Position numbers and translations under genes: made by a program
Shown: in pieces, positions 8,549-17,194 of the stretch
Position numbering within the stretch: position 1 is the first letter of the stretch
Layout of the letters: every line of letters starts with the position of its first letter
Origin: Senimuribacter sp049852125
GTDB taxonomy: Bacteria; Bacillota; Clostridia; Peptostreptococcales; Anaerovoracaceae
Reading direction: 5' to 3'
Assembly (NCBI RefSeq): GCF_049852125.1
Contig: NZ_CP187532.1
Span: forward strand, 2,480,001 to 2,544,000
Length of the DNA stretch: 64,000 nucleotides
The notes under the pieces: model-generated
What the model was told of the DNA's origin: nothing
Databases searched by the model: none
What the model saw: only the letters and a program-made list of their open reading frames with translations

Positions 8549-9181
8549 CTATATACGATAAAAGCTCGGTGTTCTCCGCCTGTATACCGCGAAGTATTCC
8601 AGACCGCAAGCTTTCACCAGTTCTCCCGTTTCCCGAAAGCACGAGCCGAGACAATCCGGTGTATGCGCATCAGAACCAAAGGTGATAATCTCACCGCCAA
8701 GCTCCACGTACTTTCTTATGATTTCTTCCTTCGGGTTTGCCAGTCCGAGCCTTTGCATTCTGGAGGTATTTACCTCTATGCATCTTCCCGATTCAATCAG
8801 TTCTTTCAGAATCGTGTCAAGCTCATCGGCATATTTTCCATAGGAAAACGTCTCAATGGCATCGGGCGCATAGCGGAAAATTAAATCCATATGCCCGGCC
8901 ACGTCAAAATCTGGTATCCTTCGGATGTTTTCGTATTCCTCCTGAAAATATAGTTTGCAAATTTCCTCCGTGCTCTTTCCCTTGTAAGTACGCAAATCGT
9001 CCGCTCCTCTCCCTCTGAAATTATGGGTAGAGCCGATGACAAAATCGAAGGAAAACGCCTTCGCATACGTATCCAGCTTTTCTGCAAGATGGGGTTGAAG
9101 CCCAAGTTCAACTCGTTCTTCATTTCTGCAGCAATATTTTGCTGCAATTTTTGATATTGCCCAAAACACTCTCCTTCGCAA
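8549..9181 (-). pseudogene. PHP-family histidinol phosphatase (HisK-like), N-terminus missing
   Basis: 210-residue frame in which residues from about 22 onward match the C-terminal two thirds of PHP-domain histidinol-phosphatases: VELGLQPHLAEKLD, DFVIGSTHNF, DFDVAGHMDLIFRY, RCIEVNTSRM and EIITFGSDAHTPDCLG, with the metal-binding His/Asp residues of these blocks. The family's N-terminal 60-80 residues, which carry the first His-x-His metal ligands, are absent: upstream of the match the translation is unrelated and has no good ribosome site. A broken gene is likely. Unrelated in theme to its neighbours and lies between the duplicated arcC segments. Confidence 0.6.
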
Positions 9182-9569
9182 AATTTCACGTTTATGGCAC
9201 TCGTATTTACATTTTTATCACATCCTTTGTTACTTTTATATTTATTATAAGGCACAGTACACGTGAGAATTTTAGACCATATCTAAAAAATAACAAGAAT
9301 ATTTGTTACATTTCTATCCATTGTTATATTTCCTATTTTTAAAGAAAAAACTGCAAAAGTTCCACATTCGTTGGAGATTCGACTTCTATATCCGGTTCCA
9401 ACCCATGGCAGCGATGTGCGGTATGCATCGCAGTAAAATTATCGATTACAATTTTCGTACGTTTGCCCGGAAGTCTAACACAACAAGCTATGATTCTTTT
9501 CATATTGTAATTTCTGCTGCGCCGTGCTATTCTGTTCTTAGAAACTTACAACTTTATGGAGGAACTGAT
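9182..9569. other. Non-coding gap between the PHP remnant and the XRE regulator
   Basis: 388 bp, AT-rich on the left. From about 9508 on (ATTGTAATTTCTGCTGCGCC) it matches the leader of the second XRE regulator at 35090-35152, so this piece is a conserved 5' leader or promoter. To the left of that I see no gene, tRNA or convincing promoter, and none of the TGACACA palindromes found around the second copy. Confidence 0.5.
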
Positions 9570-10262
9570 TTGAACGACCGTCTGAAAGAAACAGGAAAAC
9601 AAATACGAACTTACCGGCTGGCGCTGGGACTTTCCCTGCAGGAATTTGCCGCGAAAATACACAAGAGCAAAGCCTCTGTTTCCAAATACGAAAACGGTCT
9701 GATTTCCATCGATCTTGCGACCTTTTATGAAATTGCCGATGTTCTTTCTGTGTCTCCCGCGAAACTGATGGCGCCGCCTTCCTTTTCTGAAAACGGCGCT
9801 GCGCCGGGAAGTACGGCAATCCGGCAGTATCTCTATTCCTACGCTCGCAAAGGCAGCAAAATTACAAAAAGCGTGCTTGACCATTACACAGGCGAAGCAG
9901 GCAGTCTTGACGTGACCTTTTTTTACGATGTGCCCGCCTTTGACCAGCTGGAAAAGTGCCGTGGACTTTACGAAGGTTCCATGTCCAAAGAAGGACCGAT
10001 TTTAAACTACCAGTTCGTCAACCGCCGAAACAGCACGGAACACACCTTCCTCTGCTGCATGGAAAGTCTTGATAACAACGGTCACAGCATGGGACTTCTC
10101 TCCAGCATTTCTTACACCACGATGACGCCTAACGCAATCAAAGTGGTTCTGTCGGGTACCCAGCTTGCAGAAACCGAAGAACTGCGGGAGTTGCTTCTCT
10201 TTAACAAAGAGGATATCCAGCGTCTTAAGCGGGATAATATGCTGACCGTGGAGCGGCAGTAA
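9570..10262 (+). CDS. XRE-family regulator with uncharacterised C-terminal domain, copy 1
   Basis: 230 residues. Residues 1-65 form a Cro/C1 helix-turn-helix (LGLSLQEFAAKIHKSKASVS, KYENGLISI); residues 80-230 are a conserved domain I do not recognise, with RQYLYSYARKGSKITKSVLD and VTFFYDVPAFDQLEKC. The start is TTG at 9570: GGAGG lies 7 nt upstream, and the same TTG-AAC-GAC start with GGAGG is conserved in the copy at 35153, which supports it over the upstream frame extension. Lies between arcC copy 1 and a regulator fragment. Ligand and targets unknown. Confidence 0.75.
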   Translation: MNDRLKETGKQIRTYRLALGLSLQEFAAKIHKSKASVSKYENGLISIDLATFYEIADVLSVSPAKLMAPPSFSENGAAPGSTAIRQYLYSYARKGSKITKSVLDHYTGEAGSLDVTFFYDVPAFDQLEKCRGLYEGSMSKEGPILNYQFVNRRNSTEHTFLCCMESLDNNGHSMGLLSSISYTTMTPNAIKVVLSGTQLAETEELRELLLFNKEDIQRLKRDNMLTVERQ

Positions 10263-10282
10263 ATAACCTCTATATACGAGCA

Positions 10283-10663
10283 TTCAAAGATTTGGATCAG
10301 TGCATCCGAGAAAGTTACTTTACCTATATCGTTTCTGTCGCTGAGCAAAAGCACTTCGGCAGCTTTGCATCCATCGGACCATGGCAACTTCTCATTCCTT
10401 ACGCCCGCTCTGATATAATGAAGAATTATCTGAACGCCCGCATTCAACCTCTTTTAGAAAAGCAGGATTTTTACGAAACCGTGCCGCTGACCATCTGCCG
10501 CGGCGATATTTTCAAAACTGCCAGCCTCTTAAACTGCCATCACAATACCGTACGTTATCGCCTAAGCAAAATCAAACAATTTCTGTTTGCAGACGAAATG
10601 AGTAATCAGGAGTTTTACGCAGATATTTCTCTGGCAGTGCGGCTGTATATGCTGCAGGAATAG
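10283..10663 (+). pseudogene. PucR-family regulator, C-terminal fragment
   Basis: Duplicate of the last 126 codons of the regulator at 5640-6794, beginning abruptly in TTCAAAGATTTGGATCAGTG about 20 bp after the XRE gene's stop. It keeps the helix-turn-helix (GDIFKTASLLNCHHNTVRYR) and the same C-terminus, with a one-codon deletion (ETVPLTIC against ETARALTIC). No ribosome site or start, and the sensor domain is missing, so it is a remnant of a segmental duplication. Followed by the same terminator and a second arcC. Confidence 0.85.
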
Positions 10664-10698
10664 TGGATTTTTTCCTTGCCTTCGATTTATTAAGCCAT

Positions 10699-10738
10699 GA
10701 AACCCCTCGTGTGATTAATTTCACACGAGGGGTTTTCG
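10699..10738. terminator. Bidirectional terminator before carbamate kinase 2
   Basis: Stem GAAACCCCTCGTGTGA / TCACACGAGGGGTTTTC with a 6-nt loop, perfect where the copy at 7511 has one wobble. Terminates arcC copy 2 on the minus strand. Confidence 0.85.
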
Positions 10739-10754
10739 TCACTATATCTTATCT

Positions 10755-11696
10755 TTATGCAAAGGAGATTACTGTTCCAGTCTTACCTTCCAAGGCTTCG
10801 ATGGCTTTATCAAGAGAAGTGATGATAGCTTTCTTGTTCGGATATGCTCTGACAAACTTCATCGCAGCTTCTACCTTTGGCAGCATGCTTCCAGGTGCAA
10901 ACTGTCCTTCTTCGATGTATTTTACGGCATCTTCCAGATTCAGGTTATCCAGGTTCTTCTGATCAGGCTTGTTAAAGTTGATTGCAACTTTTTCTACTTC
11001 GGTCAAAATCATCAGTACATCTGCTTCAACCTGCTCAGCCAGAAGTTCTGCTGCAAAGTCTTTATCTATTACAGCTGCAACGCCTTCCATGGAACCGTCA
11101 GCATTTTCTACTACAGGGATTCCTCCTCCGCAGGAAATTACAATGGAAGTGTCCCATAATTTCTTTACTGCGTCGATTTCAACAATTTTTCTAGGAAGTG
11201 GGGAAGCTACTACTCTTCTGAAGCCTCTGCCTGCGTCTTCCTTCATTGTATATCCTTTTTCTGCTTCTAAAGCTTTTGCTTCTTCTTCTGAATAGAATGG
11301 TCCGATTGGTTTTGTTGGATTCTGGAATGCTTTGTCGCTCTTTTCCACAACCATCTGTGTTGCAACAGTCAGAACAGGAAGATTTCTGCCTTTTTTGCTC
11401 AGTGCATATTTCAGCGCCTGCTGCAGATGGTATCCAATATAACCCTGAGACATTGCGCCACAAACATCAAATGGCATAGCCGGAGTAACATCTTTTGCTG
11501 TCTCAGAAGCCAGCAAAATTCTGCCTACCTGTGGTCCGTTGCCGTGTACCAGACCGATTTCATAGCCCTTGCAGCTGATATCTGCAATATATTCACAAGT
11601 TTTCTTAACAACTGCTAGCTGTGCTTCAGCTGTCGCTTCGCTCTTTCCCGACTGCAAAGCATTTCCGCCTAAGGCGATCACAATTTTCTCTGACAT
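10755..11696 (-). CDS. arcC: Carbamate kinase, copy 2
   Basis: Same enzyme as copy 1: carbamoyl phosphate plus ADP to ATP plus carbamate. 313 residues, starting at MSEKIVIALGGNAL; GGAGAG precedes this ATG, so the upstream extension to 11738 is not used. Differs from copy 1 at roughly a dozen residues, including loss of one glycine in the active-site run: ISCGGGIPVV here, ISCGGGGIPVV in copy 1 (four glycines is the common family form). Third positions are more A/T-rich than in copy 1. Is the last chromosomal gene before the integrated element at 11.8 kb. Confidence 0.92.
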   Translation of the reverse strand: MSEKIVIALGGNALQSGKSEATAEAQLAVVKKTCEYIADISCKGYEIGLVHGNGPQVGRILLASETAKDVTPAMPFDVCGAMSQGYIGYHLQQALKYALSKKGRNLPVLTVATQMVVEKSDKAFQNPTKPIGPFYSEEEAKALEAEKGYTMKEDAGRGFRRVVASPLPRKIVEIDAVKKLWDTSIVISCGGGIPVVENADGSMEGVAAVIDKDFAAELLAEQVEADVLMILTEVEKVAINFNKPDQKNLDNLNLEDAVKYIEEGQFAPGSMLPKVEAAMKFVRAYPNKKAIITSLDKAIEALEGKTGTVISFA

Positions 11697-12055
11697 TGAT
11701 GTGTTCTCTCCTTCTTTGATATATCGTTTTGCCTTCAATATCTATTGATTCTTAAAAAATGCATTCTAATATCCCAAATTCCGATTGTGATTTGATGATT
11801 TTTAAGGGAAATATTAGCTGTTATATTTTGTTATTAAAATACCCGCCAACCCTTGAAAATACTAAGTTTATCGCAGGTGAACTTTCCCTTATCGTTTCCC
11901 TTGTGTTATATCTTCCCACAGGGCATTACGAACCCTGATAAGGGAAAAAATGAGGGAAACAAAATCACATAAAACATTATAACACAAAATATATGGGAAT
12001 TGGTAAACTGATTGAAATGCTTTCAAAAAATCAATGAAAAGAGGACGGATAAAAG
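11697..12055. other. Gap with candidate end of the integrated element
   Basis: 359 bp without a convincing gene. At 11883-11960 it contains four copies of TTTCCCT-type sites, two in each orientation: TTTCCCTTATC and TTTCCCTTG on the plus strand, then the reverse complements of TTTCCCTTATC and GTTTCCCTCA. Such clusters resemble arm-type sites bound by tyrosine integrases near the end of an integrative element. This reading is inference; the exact junction is not visible. Confidence 0.4.
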
Positions 12056-12295
12056 ATGAATATGATTTACGCAACATACAATATCCACCATAACAGCATT
12101 GACGTATACACTTATGCAGGCTACTTTTTACGGATAGACTGCAATAAAGCGGAAGAAGGATTAAAAACTACCCCTTGCTCTGAATGTGCCTTAAATGCTC
12201 TGGCAATAGACGAACCGCTTGAATACGCAAGACTCTATCTTGATGGAAATATGCAGATGTGGGTGGATGCGGAAGATTCATTGGAATTGTGGTAA
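12056..12295 (+). CDS. Small hypothetical protein, element-associated
   Basis: 79 residues, no signal peptide or membrane segment. It has a Cys-x-x-Cys pair (TTPCSECALNAL) and an acidic C-terminus (MQMWVDAEDSLELW). GAGGA lies about 10 nt before the ATG. Resembles the short proteins of unknown function common in clostridial integrative elements (possibly DUF6061, from memory). Sits at the left edge of the element, transcribed opposite to the phosphate operon. Function unknown. Confidence 0.6.
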   Translation: MNMIYATYNIHHNSIDVYTYAGYFLRIDCNKAEEGLKTTPCSECALNALAIDEPLEYARLYLDGNMQMWVDAEDSLELW

Positions 12296-12454
12296 TTTTT
12301 ATAATTACTATATCAATATTTGCATAGTGTAGCTTTTTAATGAACAAATTGAAACAAATTAACTGAACCGATAACTGCTGATTATACATGTTATCGGTTC
12401 AGTTTTTCTAAAATAAACTCTTATGACAAGAGGTAATAAAATAGTTCAAATTTT

Positions 12455-14110
12455 CTACTTGGGAAAGGTTACAATAACCGTCGTGCCTTTTCCGACATGA
12501 CTTTTTACATCAACTTTAGCATTATGGATTTTAGCAGCGTGTTTCACAATAGAAAGCCCAAGCCCGGTTCCCCCTACTGCCTTAGAATGGCTCTTATCAA
12601 CACGATAAAAACGCTCAAAAATACGTTCTTGATGTTCGGGTGCAATTCCTATCCCCGTGTCCTCCACTGATAAAACTACCATGCCGTTTTCGTTCTGTAT
12701 GTTTACCATTACTTTTCCGTTTTCATGGTTATACTTAATCGCATTGTCACAAAGATTATAAATCACACTGTATAAAAGCTGAGGTATGCCGTTAAGGGGA
12801 GCCGAAACGCCGGAAAGCTCCAATGTGACACATAAGGTATTTGCCTGTGGCTCTAAGCTCTGTACCGCCTTTTCTGCCAATGCGTATAAGTCGATATTTT
12901 CCCTCTGCATATCGTCCGCACCTTCGTCAAGGTGCGAAAGACTGATAATGTCCTCTACAAGCCGTATCATTCGCCCGGCTTCATCATAAATCTTTCCGGC
13001 AAAGGGTATTTTATCATTCTCCTTTACCATATCGTTTTTCAAAAGCTCCGCATACCCGGAAATGGAGTGAAGCGGGGTTTTTAATTCATGGGACACATTA
13101 GCGGTAAATTCGCGCCGTATCTGTTCCGCTTTTTCTTTTTCCGTCACATTGAAAAAGAAAAGTGCGGCTCCTTTCACAATGTTTTCAGAAGTGATCGGAT
13201 CAGCGTCAATTTGATAGCTTTCTCCATGCAGCCGGATAATGTTTTCGCCCCGTTCTCCATGTAAGGCTTTCGTAAGGATTTCCTGCAATTCAAGATTACG
13301 GCATAAGGACAGCATATCAGAACCGATACAGTCTGTGTCAGCGTCCAGCAGTTTTCTTGCCGCAGGGTTTATACTGATAATTTTCCCTTTTTGATTTAAG
13401 AGAATCATGCCCTCATTCATGCTGCCGATAATCGTATTTAATTCATTCTCTTTTTGGAGAAGCTCGGCTTTCTGCCCCCGTAGCTGTTTTTGCTGGCTGT
13501 CAATACGCCGTAAAAAAGGGGAAAGCTCATCATAGCCCTCATTTGACAACGGATTATCAAGATCAATTTCATTTAATGGCTTTACTATTTTTTTTGAAAC
13601 TTGAATAGCCAAAACAATGGAAAGAATCAATGCAATCACAAATATAATGCAAATCGGCTGTGTCATACCTAAAAGGAGCGTCAAAATAGAATTTTGAGAT
13701 ATGGAAAGCCGTAATATAGTGCCATCATCAAGTTTCTGTGCGGAATAAAACGAACGCTCCATCAAAGTAGCAGAATACCGTTTGCTCTCACCATAGCCCG
13801 AAGAAAGGGCTTCCCGCACTTCTTCCCGCTCTAAATGATTTTCCATTTCCGCAGTATCAGACGCACTATCAAAAATAACATTTCCCTCTGTATCAATCCA
13901 TGATATACGATAATTTTTCACTTTCAAATCATGGAAATAATCAATGCCCTCATTTGTAACGCCCTGTGCGGCAAGGGTTGTCTGCATTTTTAGCTGTGCC
14001 TGTTCAACATTTGAAAAGTATTCATACAGAACACCCATGAACAGAACAACAGACGCAAGAAAAACAGTCAATGCGACAAGGCAGATTGAGCGAAAAATTC
14101 GTTTCGTCAT
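12455..14110 (-). CDS. phoR: Phosphate-type sensor histidine kinase PhoR
   Basis: Membrane sensor kinase partner of the upstream response regulator. 551 residues. Membrane segments at about 8-28 and 150-170 flank an external domain; then a HAMP-like linker, a PAS domain (about 220-320: IIGSMNEGMILLNQKGKI), HisKA with the phosphorylated His in VSHELKTPLHSISGYAELL near 340, and HATPase with NLCDNAIKYN, VEDTGIGIAPE and GGTGLGLSIV. Last gene of the pst-pho operon, 76 bp after phoB. Domain layout and context make phosphate sensing through PstSCAB-PhoU the best reading. Confidence 0.9.
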   Translation of the reverse strand: MTKRIFRSICLVALTVFLASVVLFMGVLYEYFSNVEQAQLKMQTTLAAQGVTNEGIDYFHDLKVKNYRISWIDTEGNVIFDSASDTAEMENHLEREEVREALSSGYGESKRYSATLMERSFYSAQKLDDGTILRLSISQNSILTLLLGMTQPICIIFVIALILSIVLAIQVSKKIVKPLNEIDLDNPLSNEGYDELSPFLRRIDSQQKQLRGQKAELLQKENELNTIIGSMNEGMILLNQKGKIISINPAARKLLDADTDCIGSDMLSLCRNLELQEILTKALHGERGENIIRLHGESYQIDADPITSENIVKGAALFFFNVTEKEKAEQIRREFTANVSHELKTPLHSISGYAELLKNDMVKENDKIPFAGKIYDEAGRMIRLVEDIISLSHLDEGADDMQRENIDLYALAEKAVQSLEPQANTLCVTLELSGVSAPLNGIPQLLYSVIYNLCDNAIKYNHENGKVMVNIQNENGMVVLSVEDTGIGIAPEHQERIFERFYRVDKSHSKAVGGTGLGLSIVKHAAKIHNAKVDVKSHVGKGTTVIVTFPK

Positions 14111-14186
14111 ATTATAACCGTACTCCTTTCATAATCTGCAAGTTTGGGCTGTAAAGCACAAACTTGTAAGATTGAAAATTTTAATT

Positions 14187-14861
14187 TTAATCTTTTCCCT
14201 CCATTCGATACCCAACTCCCCGTACCGTTTCAATATAGCTCCCACATTCGCCTAATTTTGTTCGGAGCGTTCCGATGTGAACATCTACGGTTCGGGTTTC
14301 CCCTATGTAGTCAATGCCCCATATCATTTCAAGAAGCTGGTCGCGTGTAAACACCCGTCCGGGGTTTTCCATAAAAGTATGGAGCAGCTTATGTTCTTTC
14401 AGTGTCAACTGAACCCGTTCGTTGTTTACAAGCACAATATATGTTTCCAAATTCAATTCTAAATTTCCAATTTTTAGTTTTTTTGTTTCTTCTTTCGGGC
14501 TTGTACGCCGCAATACCGCTTTCACACGGGAAATCATTTCCATCATGCCAAACGGCTTTGCAAGGTAATCATCAGCTCCCAAGTCAAGCCCGGTTACTTT
14601 GTCGTATTCGGTTCCTTTGGCTGTCGCCATAATAACAGGAATATCCTCTGTCGTACCCTGCATACGCAGCTTTTTCAATATGGAAATGCCATCTTCGCCG
14701 GGAAGCATTATATCAAGCATAATAAGCTGGGGTTTTTCTGTCTGCAAAGCGTCAAAAAGGCTGTCCGCGCAGTCAAAACCTTTTGCTTCAAATCCGGCAG
14801 AATTTAATGTGTATATCATCAGATCACGGATAGAGCTGTCGTCCTCAACACAATAAATCAT
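14187..14861 (-). CDS. phoB: Phosphate response regulator PhoB/PhoP
   Basis: OmpR/PhoB-class response regulator, 224 residues. The receiver has the acidic pocket (YCVEDDSS), the phospho-acceptor Asp in LIMLDIMLPGEDG near 50 and the Lys in DYLAKPFGMMEM near 102. The C-terminal winged helix carries VQLTLKEHKLLHTFMENPGR, RDQLLEMIWG and RTVDVHIGTLR. Start at 14861 (MIYCVEDD) is chosen because AAAGGAG lies 9 nt upstream. Presumed to bind the direct repeats upstream of pstS when phosphate is scarce. Confidence 0.92.
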   Translation of the reverse strand: MIYCVEDDSSIRDLMIYTLNSAGFEAKGFDCADSLFDALQTEKPQLIMLDIMLPGEDGISILKKLRMQGTTEDIPVIMATAKGTEYDKVTGLDLGADDYLAKPFGMMEMISRVKAVLRRTSPKEETKKLKIGNLELNLETYIVLVNNERVQLTLKEHKLLHTFMENPGRVFTRDQLLEMIWGIDYIGETRTVDVHIGTLRTKLGECGSYIETVRGVGYRMEGKD

Positions 14862-14944
14862 ATAAATCCGCTCCTTTCTTTCCTGTGGCAATATTCCGAA
14901 CTCAATCATACCATATTACCTATATTTCATCAATGGCGGTATGT

Positions 14945-15586
14945 TCACCCCTCTTTGTTCCCTGTGATTGAGAACAGAACCCATTTTGCAATATTGACCG
15001 CATGATCTCCGATACGTTCAAAATATTTTGCAATCATTAACAGGTCTATGGCATACTCACCGTCTGCTTCGGGTTTGCTGAAAAGTTCAATCAGCATTTT
15101 CTTCACCTTATCAAAAAAGGAATCCACCACATCATCATAATCTATCACGGCTTTCGCCATCTGCATATCCTTTTTCACAAAAGCGTCAATACTGTCCGTT
15201 ACCATTTTAATGACAGCAACCGACATATCATGGATAACCTGTGTGTCGTCGGTGGCGTGAATATTGGCTAATGTGATAATTTCCGCTATGTCTGCGGATT
15301 GATCTCCGATTCTTGCCATATCTGTCACCATTTTAAGTGCGGACGATACAACCCTCAAATCTTTTGCCACGGGCTGCTGCTGTAAGAGCAGCTTTAGACA
15401 CATAGTTTCAATTTCGCGCTCTTTGTGGTCTATCTGAACAGAGAGATCGGGAACAGCCTTTGCAAGTGCGGGATTCCCCTCTGTCAGAGCTTTTGCGGAC
15501 ATAGCAATCGCATTTTCACAAAAAGCCCCCATTGTAATCAACTCTTTATTTAACAAATCTAACTGTTCATCAAATTTTAGGCGCAT
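14945..15586 (-). CDS. phoU: Phosphate uptake regulator PhoU
   Basis: 213 residues, the usual length. Two repeats of a three-helix PhoU bundle with the conserved metal-binding acidic patterns: RVVSSALKMVTDMARIGDQS in the first and MIAKYFERIGDHAVNIAKWV in the second. Links PstB status to PhoR signalling and limits phosphate uptake. Its ATG overlaps the pstB stop by one base (TAATG), so the two are translationally coupled. Confidence 0.95.
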   Translation of the reverse strand: MRLKFDEQLDLLNKELITMGAFCENAIAMSAKALTEGNPALAKAVPDLSVQIDHKEREIETMCLKLLLQQQPVAKDLRVVSSALKMVTDMARIGDQSADIAEIITLANIHATDDTQVIHDMSVAVIKMVTDSIDAFVKKDMQMAKAVIDYDDVVDSFFDKVKKMLIELFSKPEADGEYAIDLLMIAKYFERIGDHAVNIAKWVLFSITGNKEG

Positions 15587-16335
15587 TATCCAAACCTCCC
15601 TGTAATATAGTCCTCTGTCCGCTTGTCCTGCGGCATGGAGAATAATTTTTCTGTTTCTCCAAACTCCACCATTTCCCCAAGCAGGAAAAACGCTGTCTTG
15701 TCAGAAATTCGGAGTGCCTGCTGCATATTATGTGTCACAATGACAATGGTATAGTCCTTTTTTAATTCTGCGGCAAGTTCCTCTATCTTTGCCGTAGAAA
15801 TAGGGTCAAGTGCGCTGGTCGGTTCGTCCATCAGCAAAACTTCCGGCTCCACCGCCAAAGCGCGGGCAATGCAAAGACGCTGCTGTTGACCGCCCGACAT
15901 ACCAAGCGCGGATTTTTTCAGCCTGTCTTTTACCTCGTCCCAAATTGCCGCCCCTTTTAAGGAACGCTCTACAATTTCGTCCAGCGCAGCTTTAGAACGG
16001 ATACCATGAGTCCTTGCTCCAAAGGCAACATTGTCATAAATGCTCATAGGGAACGGATTCGGTTTTTGAAATACCATTCCTACACGTTTACGCAGTAGGT
16101 TAATATCCATATTCCCATAAATATCTTCGCCGTCTAAATGGATAGTCCCTTTGATGTGGCATTCCTCCACCAAATCATTCATTCGATTCAAGGTTTTTAA
16201 TAATGTCGATTTACCGCAGCCCGACGGTCCGATCAGAGCGGTAATTTCGTGTTCCTTAAACGCCACATTTATTTTTTTCAAGGCTTGAAAGTTTCCGTAG
16301 AATAAATCCAAATCCTCAACCACGATTTTATCCAT
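15586..16335 (-). CDS. pstB: Phosphate ABC transporter ATPase PstB
   Basis: 249 residues. Walker A GPSGCGKSTLLK near 36, Q-loop GMVFQKPNPFPMS near 90, signature LGMSGGQQQRLCIARAL near 150, Walker B LLMDEPTSALD and switch His in VTHNMQQAL. The KPNPFPMSIYDNVA stretch is typical of PstB. Hydrolyses ATP to drive phosphate import through PstCA. Its start overlaps the end of pstA by 8 bp. Confidence 0.96.
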   Translation of the reverse strand: MDKIVVEDLDLFYGNFQALKKINVAFKEHEITALIGPSGCGKSTLLKTLNRMNDLVEECHIKGTIHLDGEDIYGNMDINLLRKRVGMVFQKPNPFPMSIYDNVAFGARTHGIRSKAALDEIVERSLKGAAIWDEVKDRLKKSALGMSGGQQQRLCIARALAVEPEVLLMDEPTSALDPISTAKIEELAAELKKDYTIVIVTHNMQQALRISDKTAFFLLGEMVEFGETEKLFSMPQDKRTEDYITGRFG

Positions 16336-17194
16336 CTGTGTTTTTACCTCCTATCTTTTTTGCCACAAACCCGGAAAGCCCGTTTATCAGAATGACAACC
16401 ACCAATAATACAACCGCAGTTGCGTAGGTCTGCTTGATATACAGCCCCTCGCCCGAAATAGAATACATATGGACGGATAACGTTCTTGCCGACGAAAAAA
16501 TGCTTGTTGCTATTTCTGCAACGGTTCCGGCGGTAAAGATCAGTGCCGCCGATTCCCCGACGATACGCCCGATTCCAAGAATAATGCCGGACAAAATACC
16601 CGGAACGGCGCAGGGCAGGACAATAGAAAATACGGTTCGTAACTTTCCGACTCCAAGCCCGAAGCTGCCCTCCCGGTAGCTGTCGGGAACGCTTCGCAAG
16701 GCTTCTTCTGTTGTCCGCATAATAAGCGGTAAAATCATAATACTTAAAGTCAAAGCCCCGGACAGCAAAGACAACCCCAGCCCAAGATATTTTACAAAGA
16801 ACAGGGAACCGAACAGCCCATAAACGATTGACGGAATCCCGGACAATGTTTCAGCAGTAATACCTACGATATGAACCAGTTTATTTCCCCGTCTTGCGTA
16901 CTCTGTCAGATAAATTGCTGCACCAATTCCTACGGGAACCGCAAACAGCAGAGAAAGCAGCATAATGAACAGTGTATTGATAAGTGCCGGAAGCAGGGAC
17001 ACATTTTCTGTTGTATATTTGCTGTCAAATAAATCCGGCGTTAAATTTGGAATCCCTTTCATCAATATGTATGCAATAATAAAAATAAGCGCGAGCATTG
17101 TAATCAATGCTGCAAGGCATACAGAAAGAAAGAGAACAAAAGATTTAGGGTCGCGTCTGTATGCGCACCATTTCCGTTTCAATTTCCCAATCAT
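16328..17194 (-). CDS. pstA: Phosphate ABC transporter permease PstA
   Basis: 288 residues with six predicted membrane segments (first at about 20-45). The permease EAA-type loop is visible as RTTEEALRSVPDSYREGSFG followed by LGVGKLRTVFSIVLP. Pairs with PstC to form the membrane channel. ATG follows immediately on the pstC stop. Confidence 0.94.
   Translation of the reverse strand: MIGKLKRKWCAYRRDPKSFVLFLSVCLAALITMLALIFIIAYILMKGIPNLTPDLFDSKYTTENVSLLPALINTLFIMLLSLLFAVPVGIGAAIYLTEYARRGNKLVHIVGITAETLSGIPSIVYGLFGSLFFVKYLGLGLSLLSGALTLSIMILPLIMRTTEEALRSVPDSYREGSFGLGVGKLRTVFSIVLPCAVPGILSGIILGIGRIVGESAALIFTAGTVAEIATSIFSSARTLSVHMYSISGEGLYIKQTYATAVVLLVVVILINGLSGFVAKKIGGKNTDG

Noticed and set aside
8881..9255. 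Overlapping 124-codon minus-strand frame at the PHP remnant
   Set aside because: It is the neighbouring frame of the PHP remnant; no ribosome site and no recognisable protein.
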